From Datnioides undecimradiatus (lineage: Eukaryota; Chordata; Actinopteri; Lobotiformes; Datnioididae): a DNA stretch of 64,000 nucleotides. The notes beneath the pieces are model-generated. The model searched no databases. It was not told the DNA's origin and saw only the letters and a list, made by a program, of their open reading frames with translations. Location: NCBI GenBank assembly GCA_008933995.1, contig WARS01000025.1, positions 4,943,477-5,007,476 on the forward strand, read 5' to 3'. Below are positions 12,058-22,369 of this stretch, in pieces. Positions within the stretch are counted from its first letter, which is position 1. Each line of letters opens with the position of its first letter. The position numbers and the translations under genes are program-made.

Positions 12058-12202
12058 ATGCATACCCTTTGTGCCCGGGGAACGATGAAACCAGAGATCA
12101 ACGCCGCCGTCGGATTTCTGTCGAGATTTCTGAGGGTAAAAGGACACGTAAACGACCGACAGGTCCAAACGTTCAGCCAAAGCTTACAGGACATCTTGGC
12201 AG
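12058..12202 (+). CDS. btg1: BTG1 anti-proliferative protein, coding exon 1 (residues 1-48 plus first base of codon 49)
   Basis: BTG/TOB proteins restrain cell-cycle entry. They bind the CAF1 (CNOT7/8) deadenylase of the CCR4-NOT complex to promote mRNA deadenylation, and they act as transcriptional cofactors, shuttling between nucleus and cytoplasm. This exon encodes the N-terminal helices of the BTG domain, starting MHTLCARGTMKPEINAAVGF and ending near the LQDIL motif (residues 43-47), which corresponds to the first LxxLL-like box of BTG1. The exon ends GCAG|GTAAGA, a strong donor, in phase 1. M1 is chosen because the peptide parallels the MHxxxxRxxM start of mammalian BTG1. A second in-frame ATG (M10, 12085) has a better context (A at -3 versus T at -3). 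Joined to exon 2 the protein is 182 residues; mammalian BTG1 has 171. BTG2 is less likely because its N-terminus and box C differ. Confidence 0.96.
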
Positions 12203-15200
12203 GTAAGAAAACCCGAAAAATCACCCACGCACGCCCACAAAACACCAACTGCACCACAAATCAGAGTTTCACGCTTTAAATTTAGGTTTTATTTAAGCGC
12301 TAAGTGCGCAAACGTGGCTTTTAATCGGTCGGAGAAGGAGCGTGAAGAAGCCTTTCTTTGTTCTCCCAACTATCACTATCAGCGATACCAGCGCGCACCG
12401 CTGCTCGCGCACGTCAGAGAAGGGCGAAGAAAACGTCAAAGTACGTACACACCGAGTGGTTTAAAAACGATTAATCGACGATTAAAACGATTCAATCGAA
12501 TATTATTTCACTAATTAAGCGAATCAGGCGGACGGGTAAGTTACTTTGTTTGGAGGAAGAAGAAGAGGACGGAGAGGAGGGGGGGTTGGTGGCGATGGGG
12601 GTGGAAAGAGACGCTTGGCTCAAACAAGGAAGTGCGCCTCGGTCGATAAAGCTCTCAGAGAACTGAGCAAAACAGCCCCCAGTGAGCACAATTACGTAAT
12701 GCATCGGACGATATGGGTTAATAATGAAAACAGGCCCGCTTTTAGTCCAAACTCGGACTAACTCGCTCGAAAATTTTCGCATTTCCCACACGTTTTGCAC
12801 AACATCCGTAATTAGAAACATCGTGTTTTAGTTATGATTTACGGCTTTTGTGCATTTTTGGTGGCGAGACCTCGATGCTTAATCTGTTTTATATTTCAGA
12901 AACCATCTAGATGCACAACACATCTACCATTGATTTTAAGAACACACCACAGTCACAGTTTCCCGATGTATTTACTGGAATCTGAGCCGTGGCAGCGTCC
13001 TGGTTCAACGTCCACAGCCAGGCTGGGTTTTACTGATTATTATTATGGGTGTTTTATTGTAGGCGCGCTGCCCGGAGATTGCGCCTCACTCGCTGCTGTA
13101 AACACATTCCTGCGTCAGGGCTCTAAAGCTGCCATACATCTGTCTCGCTCCATCTACCGCGCACATTCAACAGCAGATGACCTACATTTCGCGCATAAGG
13201 AGCTCACTTATGCAAAAGCCCGTCTTACTCCGCGCACTGGATCACGGTAAAATGCAGGATCCATAGCTTAGCGGAAGAATTTTCTGCTAATCGCATGTTG
13301 TACTGTGCATTTTTTTTTTAAAGGATTTTGCGTCTGGCTTGTAAATCTTGCTGGATTGCCGTTGAAGGTGTCCACAATAGCTCGGTTTGACGGGGGTGTT
13401 TGTAAACAGACAAAAGTTGGGAGTTGAATGGAGTCGGCTGTCGGGGCCTGCGTGTGGGGGAGGGGATGTTTTGGTGGGCGCCTATAGGAGGATATTACAG
13501 AGGGAGGCAGCGCTGTGTAATCAGAGGAAATGGAGGGTCCGCTGAAACAAAGCTAACACACCCTGTATTTAGTGCACATAAACATTAATTATATCAAGGT
13601 GATGTTAATTATAAGACTTTATTTGACTTTTAAAGGGCCCAGTGTCCAGAAACTGGTGTTTATTCATATAAACGTGTTTACACTGTAAATGTGCCAAAAA
13701 ATATATAATTTTAATTCTGATTTAAAGACTAATGTTCTGATTTGCACATGAGGTAAACGTGGTGAGTGTGTGGGAGTACCCTGTGGGGCTCTCTGCCACT
13801 AAACTAGGCCAGCCAGCGCTCTTTTGTGCCTGGAAACATCGCAATCACTCACTATTGTGTCTGCGAGCTGAAAAGCAGAGTGCTCTGCTCCTCCTGTTTG
13901 TGCTGAGCCGAGGGAAGTGGGGGGGAAATTAGGCCCAATGGCCAGATTGAAACCATGATAGTTGTGTAATTGTGGCTGGCATGGTTTCAACGGTTTATCG
14001 ACTGCAGCGCGGTTTGATCTTCCAGAAGATGTGGAAAATACCAGAGTGGGTCCAGAGTTCGGGTCAGCTGTGTTGAATAAACAACCCAGTTTCGATAAAC
14101 TCTTTAGGTTAAGCGCACACTTGTCTGCTTACTTTTCCGTTCCCCATTTCCTCCCCCCTCCTTCTCCTCTTCCTCCCATGTGCCCTCGATTTTAAGAATA
14201 GGCCCCGCTGAGCTGATCCTTTACCAGCTGCTCCAGGGTTTGAAGGTAGAGGCCTTTGTGGCTCAGTCCGAGCCTGAAAGATCATCCAGCCCCTTGTGCT
14301 CTTTCGCGAGTGCCAGCCCCTCCATTAGCTCAGCAGTATACAGCCCTCGGAGATAAGGCACTGGGGGGGAGGAAGGGAAGGGGGTGTCGTTATCCCTCAG
14401 ATGCATACAGGTGGCCTCCGGGCCCCAGCCTGAATGCTGGCCTGCTTCACTTACCCTGTTTTTCACTGGCCACAATGAAATTAGCAGTGCAAGGTGTTGA
14501 ATGAACTAGTAAGAACTCACAACTACCCCAGAAAATTAAAAAAAACCCCACTTTGTATCCCAAAAGTGAACTTTCATGGAAAGAATGAGCCACATTTCAC
14601 TTCCTCATACACCCAAAAATCAGGCGGTCAACAGCTTTTCCTCTCATCATCCTGACTGCTGAAAATGCCCGAAGCACTCGCCGAGTGACGTCACCCTGAA
14701 TCACCAGTTTCACCGCACTCTGAAAACTTCCACGGGGGGGGGGGGCAGAAAAATACGACCCTCTCCCTTTAAGAGGCGGAGCCTGGAGTCCCAGATGGCT
14801 GGCTGGGACTTCGACACTTGTGTTTTTGTTTTTTTTTTTTGTTCAGCCAGTCACGGGAGACTTTGTGACACTGATGGCGGTCAGGGGAGGGATTGTGCAA
14901 TTCAGTGGGCCCCTTTTTGTCACGTAGGCCGCGGGTGCCGCTGGCCGCCTGTTTATGGCTGCTTATCAGTCCTGTAGCAGGTGGTGATGTTTTTCTTTCC
15001 TTTCTTGTTCTTCGGTACACAACTACGCCCTGTACTTTAGTATAAAGTGCATTTACATTGATGTTTTTCATATACATAAATGAGCTTAAGGCTAAATCTG
15101 TAAAACATCTACATGAACACAGACGCAACATTAGGAATACCTTTACACAGCAACATTAAATGGCTTATAAAGTGTTTGTTCAGCAGATTTGCCTTTTCCT

Positions 15201-15818
15201 TTTTTTTTTTTTTTGCATCTCAGTGTATTCCGAGATTCATTTCACATCAGATCTCGTTTTTTATTACCACCGAAGTCGCCTCCTGCCAAAATAAAAGCAG
15301 CGCTCAAGATTAAAATCGACTCTTTAATCATTAAGCTTTATTTCTGTTTAACGTTTGGAGACGACCCAAATGTTAAACACGGGCAAACAACAGGCGGTAA
15401 TATTTTGTTTGAGATTGAATTTATTTAAACCATTAGACCTGATGTTATTAACTAATAGATAAAGAATATAATAAACAGGGATCTCCCAAATTAAACCCTT
15501 TTAAAGCCAGACAAGGTTTTATTTCACGTTTTATGATGTTTCTGTCTTTGGACAAACTTGTTTTGACAGCCGTAATGTTTATTAAATCATATGGCACAAA
15601 GTACAGTCTGTCTACTTCCTGTTTCAACCTTTGCTCGGCTGTCTGTAGTCCAGTGTTCCTGCTGCTCAGCACGTACTAACACTTTTCCATTTGTACCCTC
15701 TTGGTCTTAGTGCATATGATGTGATTTTTGCCCACATTACATATTATTACATGCTGTCTGATGGAAATGACATTAAAGCTAAACCTCTCCCTCCACCCTC
15801 TCTTCTCTATCTCTGCAG
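12203..15818 (+). other. btg1: btg1 intron 1
   Basis: This is a 3616-nt phase-1 intron bounded by GTAAGA and a pyrimidine-rich CTCTATCTCTGCAG acceptor. The first kilobase is CpG-rich and includes a G-rich stretch at 12553-12602. A second G-rich segment at 13443-13476 and a 12-G run near 14734 also stand out. The segments about 13930-14060 and 14200-14470 have balanced composition (including AGATAAGG, a GATA-type site near 14351) and could be intronic enhancers. The distal 800 nt is AT-rich. No gene or dispersed repeat is recognised inside it. Confidence 0.85.
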
Positions 15819-16222
15819 AGCAATATAAGCACCACTGGTTCCCAGACAGACCCTGCAAGGGTTCAGGTTACCGCTGCATCCGTATCAACCACAAGATGGA
15901 CCCACTGGTGGGGCAGGCGGGCCAGCGCATCGGCCTGACCATCCAGCAACTCTACCTGCTGCTGCCCAGTGAGCTCACGCTGTGGGTGGACCCCTTCGAG
16001 GTGTCCTACCGCATCGGCGAGGACGGCTCCATCTGCGTCCTGTACGAGTCGCAGCCCTGCCCCCCAGGAATGCCGGCAACAGCCACCACCGGCTCCCCCT
16101 CAGGAAACAGCAGGCCGATGAGCCCCATGGTGGACAGTCACATCAGCTGCAAGGAGGAACTGATGGTGCTGGGCAGAACCAGTCCCTCCAAAGCCTACAA
16201 TATGATGACTGTGTCCAGTTAA
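15819..16222 (+). CDS. btg1: BTG1 anti-proliferative protein, coding exon 2 (residues 49-182)
   Basis: This exon carries most of the family signature. Box A covers residues 51-72 ([10 protein letters not shown]...CIRIN) and box B residues 97-125 ([11 protein letters not shown]...CVLYE). The W104-V-D106 element sits in the surface that binds CAF1 in relatives. LYLLL (93-97) fits an LxxLL nuclear-receptor box. Residues 127-152 form a Pro/Ser/Thr-rich linker longer than the mammalian one, with S-P pairs at 141-142 and 150-151. The C-terminal ISCKEEL and LGRTSPSK (166-173) followed by YNMMTVSS form box C, which is restricted to BTG1/BTG2. The TAA stop is at 16220-16222. Codon third positions are strongly G/C-biased, unlike the flanking DNA. 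Reading upstream of 15819 stays open but lacks family similarity and is intron. Confidence 0.97.
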
Positions 16223-16787
16223 AGAGGCACACCGTCACAACGGCCTACTTTTGTTCAGGGTCACGCCGTGGCTGGTCAGATCACGTGGCCAGACCAGGGT
16301 GAGCCTTTTTAAAGCTAAGAATATGAAATGAAATAGTGAAAGAAGAAAAGAGAAAAAGAAAAAAAAAAAGCAGAGGATCCTATCGTCCAGGTGATGGAAA
16401 CCTTGTAGGTTTGATATTTTTTACCCTCTCTCCCCCATTATCATCTGTTCTGTTGTGTCATTGGATCAGCTGGGCACTCCGTTTTCGAGGAGAGGCTTTG
16501 TGGAAATGGAACTGTTGGGGCAGCTAAACCAACCAACCAGGAACCCCCATGGAGACTGGCTCCATCTAACCCCTCCCACCCCCACCCCTCCCCTGTAAAC
16601 AGCATGGTGATCAGCTCCACCTCCAAAGGGGCTATCATTGACTTTGCACTTTTCTTACTTGTGGTTACTATGGGTACATGTTCAACACACCACCGCAAAA
16701 CACCAAAACCTAAATTGTAAGGAAGTTTTACCAGGAACTACCCCTCCAATTTGAAAATCCAGAGCTTATTCGATTTGTTTTGCTTCT

Positions 16788-16818
16788 GGGGTCGGGGTGT
16801 GGTGTTGGGGGTGGCGGG
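16788..16818 (+). other. Candidate G-quadruplex in the btg1 3' UTR
   Basis: Four G-runs on the sense strand (16788-16791, 16794-16797, 16807-16811, 16816-16818) are separated by loops of 2, 9 and 4 nt. This fits the usual G3+ N1-12 pattern, and because it lies on the transcript strand it could form in RNA. Folding is not shown. Confidence 0.55.
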
Positions 16819-19128
16819 CGTTGAGGTTTAGACTGAGCCTTTTGTCATCGAAGCTCAAGGTAAAGAAACCCCCAATGAGAGCATCTCTATTTTCTATCAG
16901 AACACCTTTTGGACCACAGGGGATTTAGTTTTCTTTATCTTGTAGCCAGAAAGAAAGGCTTTCTGTCTTAGCCCCGCCCCCTCCATCTTCTTCTACCATC
17001 AACACCATCAGAAAACCCTCATCTCAACCGGCCTGTATGTAAGTGCAAGTGGAATGTGTTGTGACACCTGTTACCTATGGATACCAGCGTGTCCTGTTGC
17101 ACTGTCGCCCCTCCCATCACCCATGTATGTGTAGCTTTCCGGGGGAGGGCAGGGGATCCGTCTCCTCCCCCCTCCCCTTCGTTAATGAATGTTGTTGAGA
17201 TTCACAATCAAAGTTCCTGTGTTGTTGATTTTTCTTTTTTGCCCCCCTTCTCCTTCCACCACTTTGTCATCTCCTGCATCACCAAAATTCAAAGTGTAGC
17301 AAAAAGGGGGGGGGCCTGTTTCACCCAATTTTCTGGTCACGTGGCCCTGTTTAGAATTGACATTGAATGCACTTTGACGTTAGATTGTGTGGGATGTGTA
17401 CATCTTAGAGAAAAATCGCCTGCATTCCATCCATTCGAATGTCATCTCTTCACGCCGTTTTTATTGCCCTCCTCGTTTATTTTTTAAAGCCGTTTGTTCA
17501 TACTGTTGCTCCCTCGTCGTGATAGACTCATGTCTGTTAAATCGGGAGCATGCAACTCTGGATTTCAGATTCTTTTGACACTGTATTTGTGAACATTTCA
17601 GAGCTTTTGATTTTAAATTTTTTTTTTTTTAGGTGGAGTTTTTTTTTTTTTTTTTGGTGGTATGTTAGAAACATTTTGTCATCCGTTCATATGGCACTGT
17701 TCGCTCTGGCAGGACGCAGAGCTAAGCTGTTTCCCCCTCAGACACACAGATGGTGATTTGTGTTGCTGATAGAGAGAAAAAAAGTTAGTCTGAAAAGGTC
17801 TGGACTAAGTGATGACTGTGTGAGACTTTGGCTAAAGGGAGGTCTGGAGCGCTGACTGTTCAGAGATTAATTTTAACTTGAATTTAGAGAAAAAACAACA
17901 ACGCTGGGCCTTGTCAGCCTTCTATTTTCATTTACATTAGCTATTTCCAAGGTCTTGTAAAAAGGGAGACTTATCCTTATGTGTGCATTGGAGGTGCATT
18001 GCCTTACAGAGACCTCGTTGTCATGAATTATGAGCCATTCATGATTTTAAGCTAATATCAGGCTTATGTGAGCCGGCCTGGTTCAACATGCTGCCCCGGA
18101 CCCTCGCCGGAGGTGTCCGCTTTCCAGTCTGGCAGCTTCAAATCCCTCCCCCCCTCCTCCGCCTCATCCTTGCTGGTGTGGTAGGGGGGGGTTAGAGTGC
18201 CTCAAGTGCCACATATCACCCCTCAGCTCAGACCTCCTGTTCAGCCAAAAGCAAGCCAGCATGCTGCTAGCTGACCCCCTGTGGATGCAGGTAGACTTAA
18301 TGTGACACATATCATCGTCCATCACCGTGGGGAGCTGGGTAAGGAAGGCAGGGACGGGGATCTGGTGTGAGAGAGGGGGGTGGGCCAGGGCCGGACTCTT
18401 TTTGTCCAGGGCAGCTAAAATCCCTCCAGCCTCCCCCCCTCTGGACTTATTGAAACATCCCCCATCCTGACCAGAAGCCCTCAACCCTCCTCAGCAGTGA
18501 TGGACAAAAGAAAAAAAAAAAAAACAAACCAGCACACGCGCTTGGCGTGCTCAAGCTGCACTAGGGGGGCTAGTGAGAGACGAGGAAACATGGATCAAAG
18601 ATGAAGAACTGAGGGTACTAGGCCATTGTTTTCTGTTTTCATCTCACTGGATTGCGCTGCACTTGATTACCGAGTTTGAGTAGCGACTTTGTTTACATGC
18701 ATATGAAAGGATGTGATGGCTGTCTGACGTACCCCCAACCTCGCTCCCAGGCCTGCTGCTGAGTGGTGAACGGCAGCCGGAACAGATGCCGGGGCCGCTT
18801 CTGGTGTTGCTCGGGCCTTAGCCGCTGGCCAAATCTGTCACGGCAGGCTGGTTCACCGCTCATCACCAGACCTATGGGTGTTTAAGCTCCCCTAAGCCTG
18901 AGAGGATCATGGGTAATAGAGCTATAGCCTTTGACGCACTGCAACCCCCTAAACCCCCCCCGCCCCCCTTACCCTCCCTTCCCCTGCTCTCTGCTGATAC
19001 TCCCTTCAGCAATCTGTGAAAAGCAGTGATTCCATGTTGGCCAGATGGAGAGGAGCTCGCTGGGATGGGAGCCCAGAGCTTTGGTTTCCATGGTGGACAC
19101 CAGTTTTAAAAATCACGCTGCTCCATTA

Positions 19129-19132
<4 letters not shown>

Positions 19133-19159
<27 letters not shown>
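19133..19159. repeat. Poly-T tract, 27 nt
   Basis: A homopolymer T run inside the predicted btg1 3' UTR, followed by AATTAATG. Its length is likely to vary and to be assembly-sensitive. Confidence 0.9.
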
Positions 19160-19163
<4 letters not shown>

Positions 19164-19682
19164 AATGTCATGTGACAAGATGTTATGAGATTGGTCTATA
19201 TTTCGGACGCGGGATGATCGTCTCGTCTCACTTTACTCTAGATGTATTTTATGGTCACACTGGTAGATTTTCTCATCTCTCCACTCTGCCATCCCCATTT
19301 CCTCCTCTTCATCCTCTTAGTAAGAGGATTTCTTTTTAGTCTGGTGATCTAACCCACTTTTTAAAAAAAATGATTTTTAGAGCTTCAAAAATTCAAAAAA
19401 TTAAACCCAAATCCCTCTTCGACACCTTCTCAACTGTACTACCACCACCACCACCCGAAATGGTTTAAGTCCTCGGTAATGTTGACTATTTAAATGGCAT
19501 CCATTCAGCTTGTGCGCACATAGGTTACAGAATTGTCATGAGAGTGCTTTGAGTAGTCAGAGGTAAAATAGCACATAAAATGCACTAAATATGTCAAAGT
19601 TGAAGTTGTGTGACATTTCTTTTATTTGAGACGTGAGGAGTCTCTCCTGGAATGTATTGCCAAACTCAGGCCTCGGACATTC

Positions 19683-19688
19683 AATAAA
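19683..19688 (+). terminator. btg1: Possible internal polyadenylation signal of btg1
   Basis: An AATAAA hexamer followed by a GT-containing stretch (CCCTTGTGG). It could give a 3' UTR about 650 nt shorter than the distal site. Only the hexamer supports it. Confidence 0.3.
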
Positions 19689-20340
19689 TACCCTTGTGGA
19701 AAAGTTGTGCATGTTAAGACATGAAGCAGGAAGGGAACAGCAGTTTTGTTGTTGTTGTCGTCAAAATTGTCATTGATTAGTTGAATTATTGCCACTTTCA
19801 CATTTGAGGTGTTTTGCATATTGTAGAATGTATTGTAACTGTACAACAAAAATGGTAGAGTACATAACATTACACATGGGAAGTGCCAATAATTGCTATC
19901 CTGAGGTGTTTTTAGATGTATTCCTTTTTGTATTTCATCTTTTAACATGGATGACGCTTTTCATAAGTGAAGCCATTTGTGATGGGAGTGTTGGCAAGGA
20001 CCAAAGTTGTTTTGGTAAAAAAAAAAAATATTAGTTTCCATGATCTGTTAGTGTAGACGTATCCTTTGTTTTTTAAATTTCTTTTTCTTTTTCATTTTTT
20101 TTCCTTTTTTTTTTCTATTTACCTACAAAACCAGAAAATAGATGAAAAAAAATCTGAGCTTACCCAAGAAGAAAAGCTGTCTATCTTGTGATCTCATGTC
20201 AGTACATCTTTATCGTGTTCAGTTTCTTTTCCTTGGGTATGTTGTGATGAACTGCTGTAAATTTGTACAGTTCATGTAAATTGATTGTGCGGAAGTTGTA
20301 CAGATTTCTATATTTTGGAAGAAAAGTTTTTTTTCTCTGT

Positions 20341-20346
20341 AATAAA
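20341..20346 (+). terminator. btg1: Distal polyadenylation signal of btg1
   Basis: AATAAA is followed after about 15-20 nt by a plausible cleavage region (CTTGGCATCA) and then a GT-rich element (CCTGTGAGCCGTGTC). The upstream T-rich and TGTA-containing sequence is typical of a strong vertebrate 3' end. I expect cleavage near 20360. Confidence 0.75.
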
Positions 20347-20364
20347 AGATTTCCTATCTTGGCA

Positions 20365-21815
20365 TCATATCCCCTGTGAGCCGTGTCATTATTTACTCAG
20401 GGTTGTTCAATGATTACACTTCTAAATGAAGAAGGTACATAGATTTATAAATGAGCAGAGGCTTGTCCTTCTGCGTTTTGTGGCTCATCTGAAGGAGGAT
20501 ATTAGACTTGTGTCCTGTACATAAAAGAGCTACGCAAGCGTAAATGCTGATGTTGTGGCCCCGCTGAAGCCCAGACTGGAATTTGACCTCCGAGTCTTTG
20601 AAGACTGAGTGGGCCATCTGTGCCAAAGTGACTGGCGTGGCGTTCAAGTCAGCAGTTCTCCTGCCTCATCGCCATTTGTCCCTCTCCTGGGACAGTAAAC
20701 TGCACTTTGTGTATAAAGGGATTTTAGGTCATGCGTTATGTCATTGCGCAGCGTTTGCAGGCTCTGCTTTCTGCATTTAATAAAGAAACGGTGCCATGGT
20801 TTGTGCTTAAACTGTGAAACACAAACATGCAAACTGAGAAAAAAAAAAAAAAACACCAAATGCTCCGCTGATGGATACTGGATGACTGTCAGTGATGTTG
20901 ATGTAGCTCCATATTTTGGGAGTAACTGTGGAACATTTCATAAGCCCTTCGCTGCTTTCCCATAAAAGGACTGTTGCCTGACCCGAGCGGTAAATCCAAT
21001 CACTTCCAGTCCAAACGCACACGATGTTTTCCGGACATTTGGAATACAACTCGGCGTTCTGTTCTCCGTCCAAACGGAGCTGCTTGTGCTTCCACCTCTT
21101 GAATGATAGGATGCGACAGATGGTACCGTTAGGATGGACTCTCTATCACTCGCTCTCCAAAAAAAGTGCTAACTCTGCCAGGGCACCGATATGCACAATA
21201 CGGCTGCACCCGAACCAGCTGACTCTGCAAAACCCAGAGTTTTGGATTAAGACTGCGATCCTTTGCGGCACTCTGAATCCCCCAGGTTGCTTAGCAGCAG
21301 GCGGAAAAAGAAAAACATTTGGCTCGTTTTGACACACAGACAAAAGGAGGGAACGAGAAGAGCTGGTTTAGCAGGAGCCGAGGGCGTGGGGGGCAGAGGG
21401 CAGCGAGAGGGAAGGCGGCTAGGTTGTGTTGAAGTCGGGCTTTACCTCTCCAAACATTGGTTAGCACCAGACCTCAGCAGCTGGGGAGAGTGGGTAATGT
21501 AGTCTGTCAACATGAAACACAATGGCAGACTACATTCACATTAAACCTGCTTTCTTGACTACAGCGTGCTGCAGAGTGCTAACTGTTCCTGTTTTACCAG
21601 GACGCAGGTAAGAGAGTCTCAGTGTGTCTGACTAAAGTGTGATTTCCTCTTAACGAAACTACAAAAAAAACAAACAACAAACCTAACACAAACCACAAGT
21701 GATCCAGATTTAACAGGGTTTTGCAATCGTCTCTGGACAGGGTTTTGCAATGACTCATTTGAGCAAGATGTTTTGACATGTTTTTTTCATCTCTGAGAAA
21801 TATGAAGTGGATTGC
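20365..21815. other. Gene-free DNA just downstream of btg1
   Basis: No gene is recognised. Short open frames on both strands around 20414-21343 lack family similarity and overlap one another. Another AATAAA occurs near 20778 but lies in no evident transcript. The segment 20980-21480 has fairly balanced composition with several CpGs and may carry regulatory DNA. Confidence 0.5.

Positions 21816-21818
<3 letters not shown>

Positions 21819-21847
<29 letters not shown>
21819..21847. repeat. GT microsatellite
   Basis: About fourteen uninterrupted GT units. Confidence 0.95.
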
Positions 21848-21850
<3 letters not shown>

Positions 21851-21924
21851 ACACGTCATTTTTGTATGACATGATCTTAACATAAATATGCCCCTAAATG
21901 TTTTTTTTAAAGGGGGTTTAGATT

Positions 21925-22365
21925 ATGCATCAGCTTATTTTGAAGTTTCCTTGAGGCAGGCCATATTATGCTAATGAACCTCATCATAATTTTATGTAAA
22001 TTCGGAGACATCAGACATCTTTTTGGCCGTACTACATCAGCCGCTCTTCTCTTTATTCAAATTCTATTGCAGCGTATGTCAGATCATCATCAAATTACCG
22101 TCGAAGAATTGCATTGACGTTTCAGCCCGGCACTGATGAAACGGCGGCGTAATACTTTTCTGCCCTCGCCTCCCACTCACATAGCAACAGAGGTCACCCT
22201 GAAGAGATGGTATGATGAGGTAGAAAGCTCTTGAAGGTGTGGCTGATTACCACGGAGAGATAAGGAGAATAGCATTGCAGCCTGATGTTACGATAGAGTT
22301 ATGTTGTAGAATGATAAACAGTCAGATCATGAAGGTGATTGGCCCTCATGTTGACTTAGTTTCTG
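21925..22365. promoter_or_regulatory. Candidate conserved non-coding element / enhancer
   Basis: The block is free of simple repeats and of open frames. It is dense in transcription-factor-like words: TTATGCTAATGAA (octamer/homeodomain), TTTATGTAAATT, TTGCATTGACG, TGATGAAACGGCG, AGATAAGGAG (GATA) and ATGATAAACAG (forkhead-like). Lying 1.6 kb past the btg1 3' end, it would be a natural cis-element for btg1. The call rests on texture alone, since no alignment was made. Confidence 0.35.
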
Positions 22366-22369
22366 TTTA

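Larger units (their letters stand above)
11530..13250. other. btg1: CpG-rich promoter and first-exon region
   Basis: CpG dinucleotides are clearly more frequent here than elsewhere in the window, as in GAACGCATCGCGGC near 11550, the CGCGCGCGG run near 12030, and exon 1. This fits an unmethylated promoter island over the btg1 start. Boundaries are by eye; I did not compute observed/expected ratios. Confidence 0.55.
16223..20340 (+). other. btg1: btg1 3' UTR (long)
   Basis: From the stop to the polyadenylation signal there is about 4.1 kb with no coding signature. It contains a G-rich candidate quadruplex (16788-16818), poly-T tracts near 17618-17656 and 19133-19159, and CACC repeats near 19440. 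Its last 350 nt is U-rich and includes TGTAAATT and repeated TTGTACAG elements. Long, regulated 3' UTRs suit an unstable immediate-early-type mRNA such as BTG1. Whether the whole length is transcribed as one exon is inferred. A shorter isoform could end after AATAAA at 19683. Confidence 0.65.
11750..20362 (+). other. btg1: btg1 transcription unit (2 exons)
   Basis: The unit comprises a leader of about 308 nt, coding exon 1 (12058-12202), one phase-1 intron with GT-AG ends (12203-15818), coding exon 2 (15819-16222) and a 3' UTR of about 4.1 kb. A single intron splitting the glutamate codon just before box A is the standard BTG1/BTG2 layout. The 5' end is inferred from the TATA spacing. The 3' end is inferred from AATAAA at 20341 with a GT-rich downstream element near 20370. 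RNA data could shift both ends. Confidence 0.85.

Noticed and set aside
13962-14504. Open frames inside btg1 intron 1
   Set aside because: Short overlapping frames on both strands with no similarity; the composition suggests regulatory DNA at most.
15728-15818. Open reading frame extending upstream of btg1 exon 2, with an in-frame ATG
   Set aside because: The extension lies before a clear CTCTGCAG acceptor and has no BTG similarity. Joining at 15819 restores the family glutamate codon in phase with exon 1.
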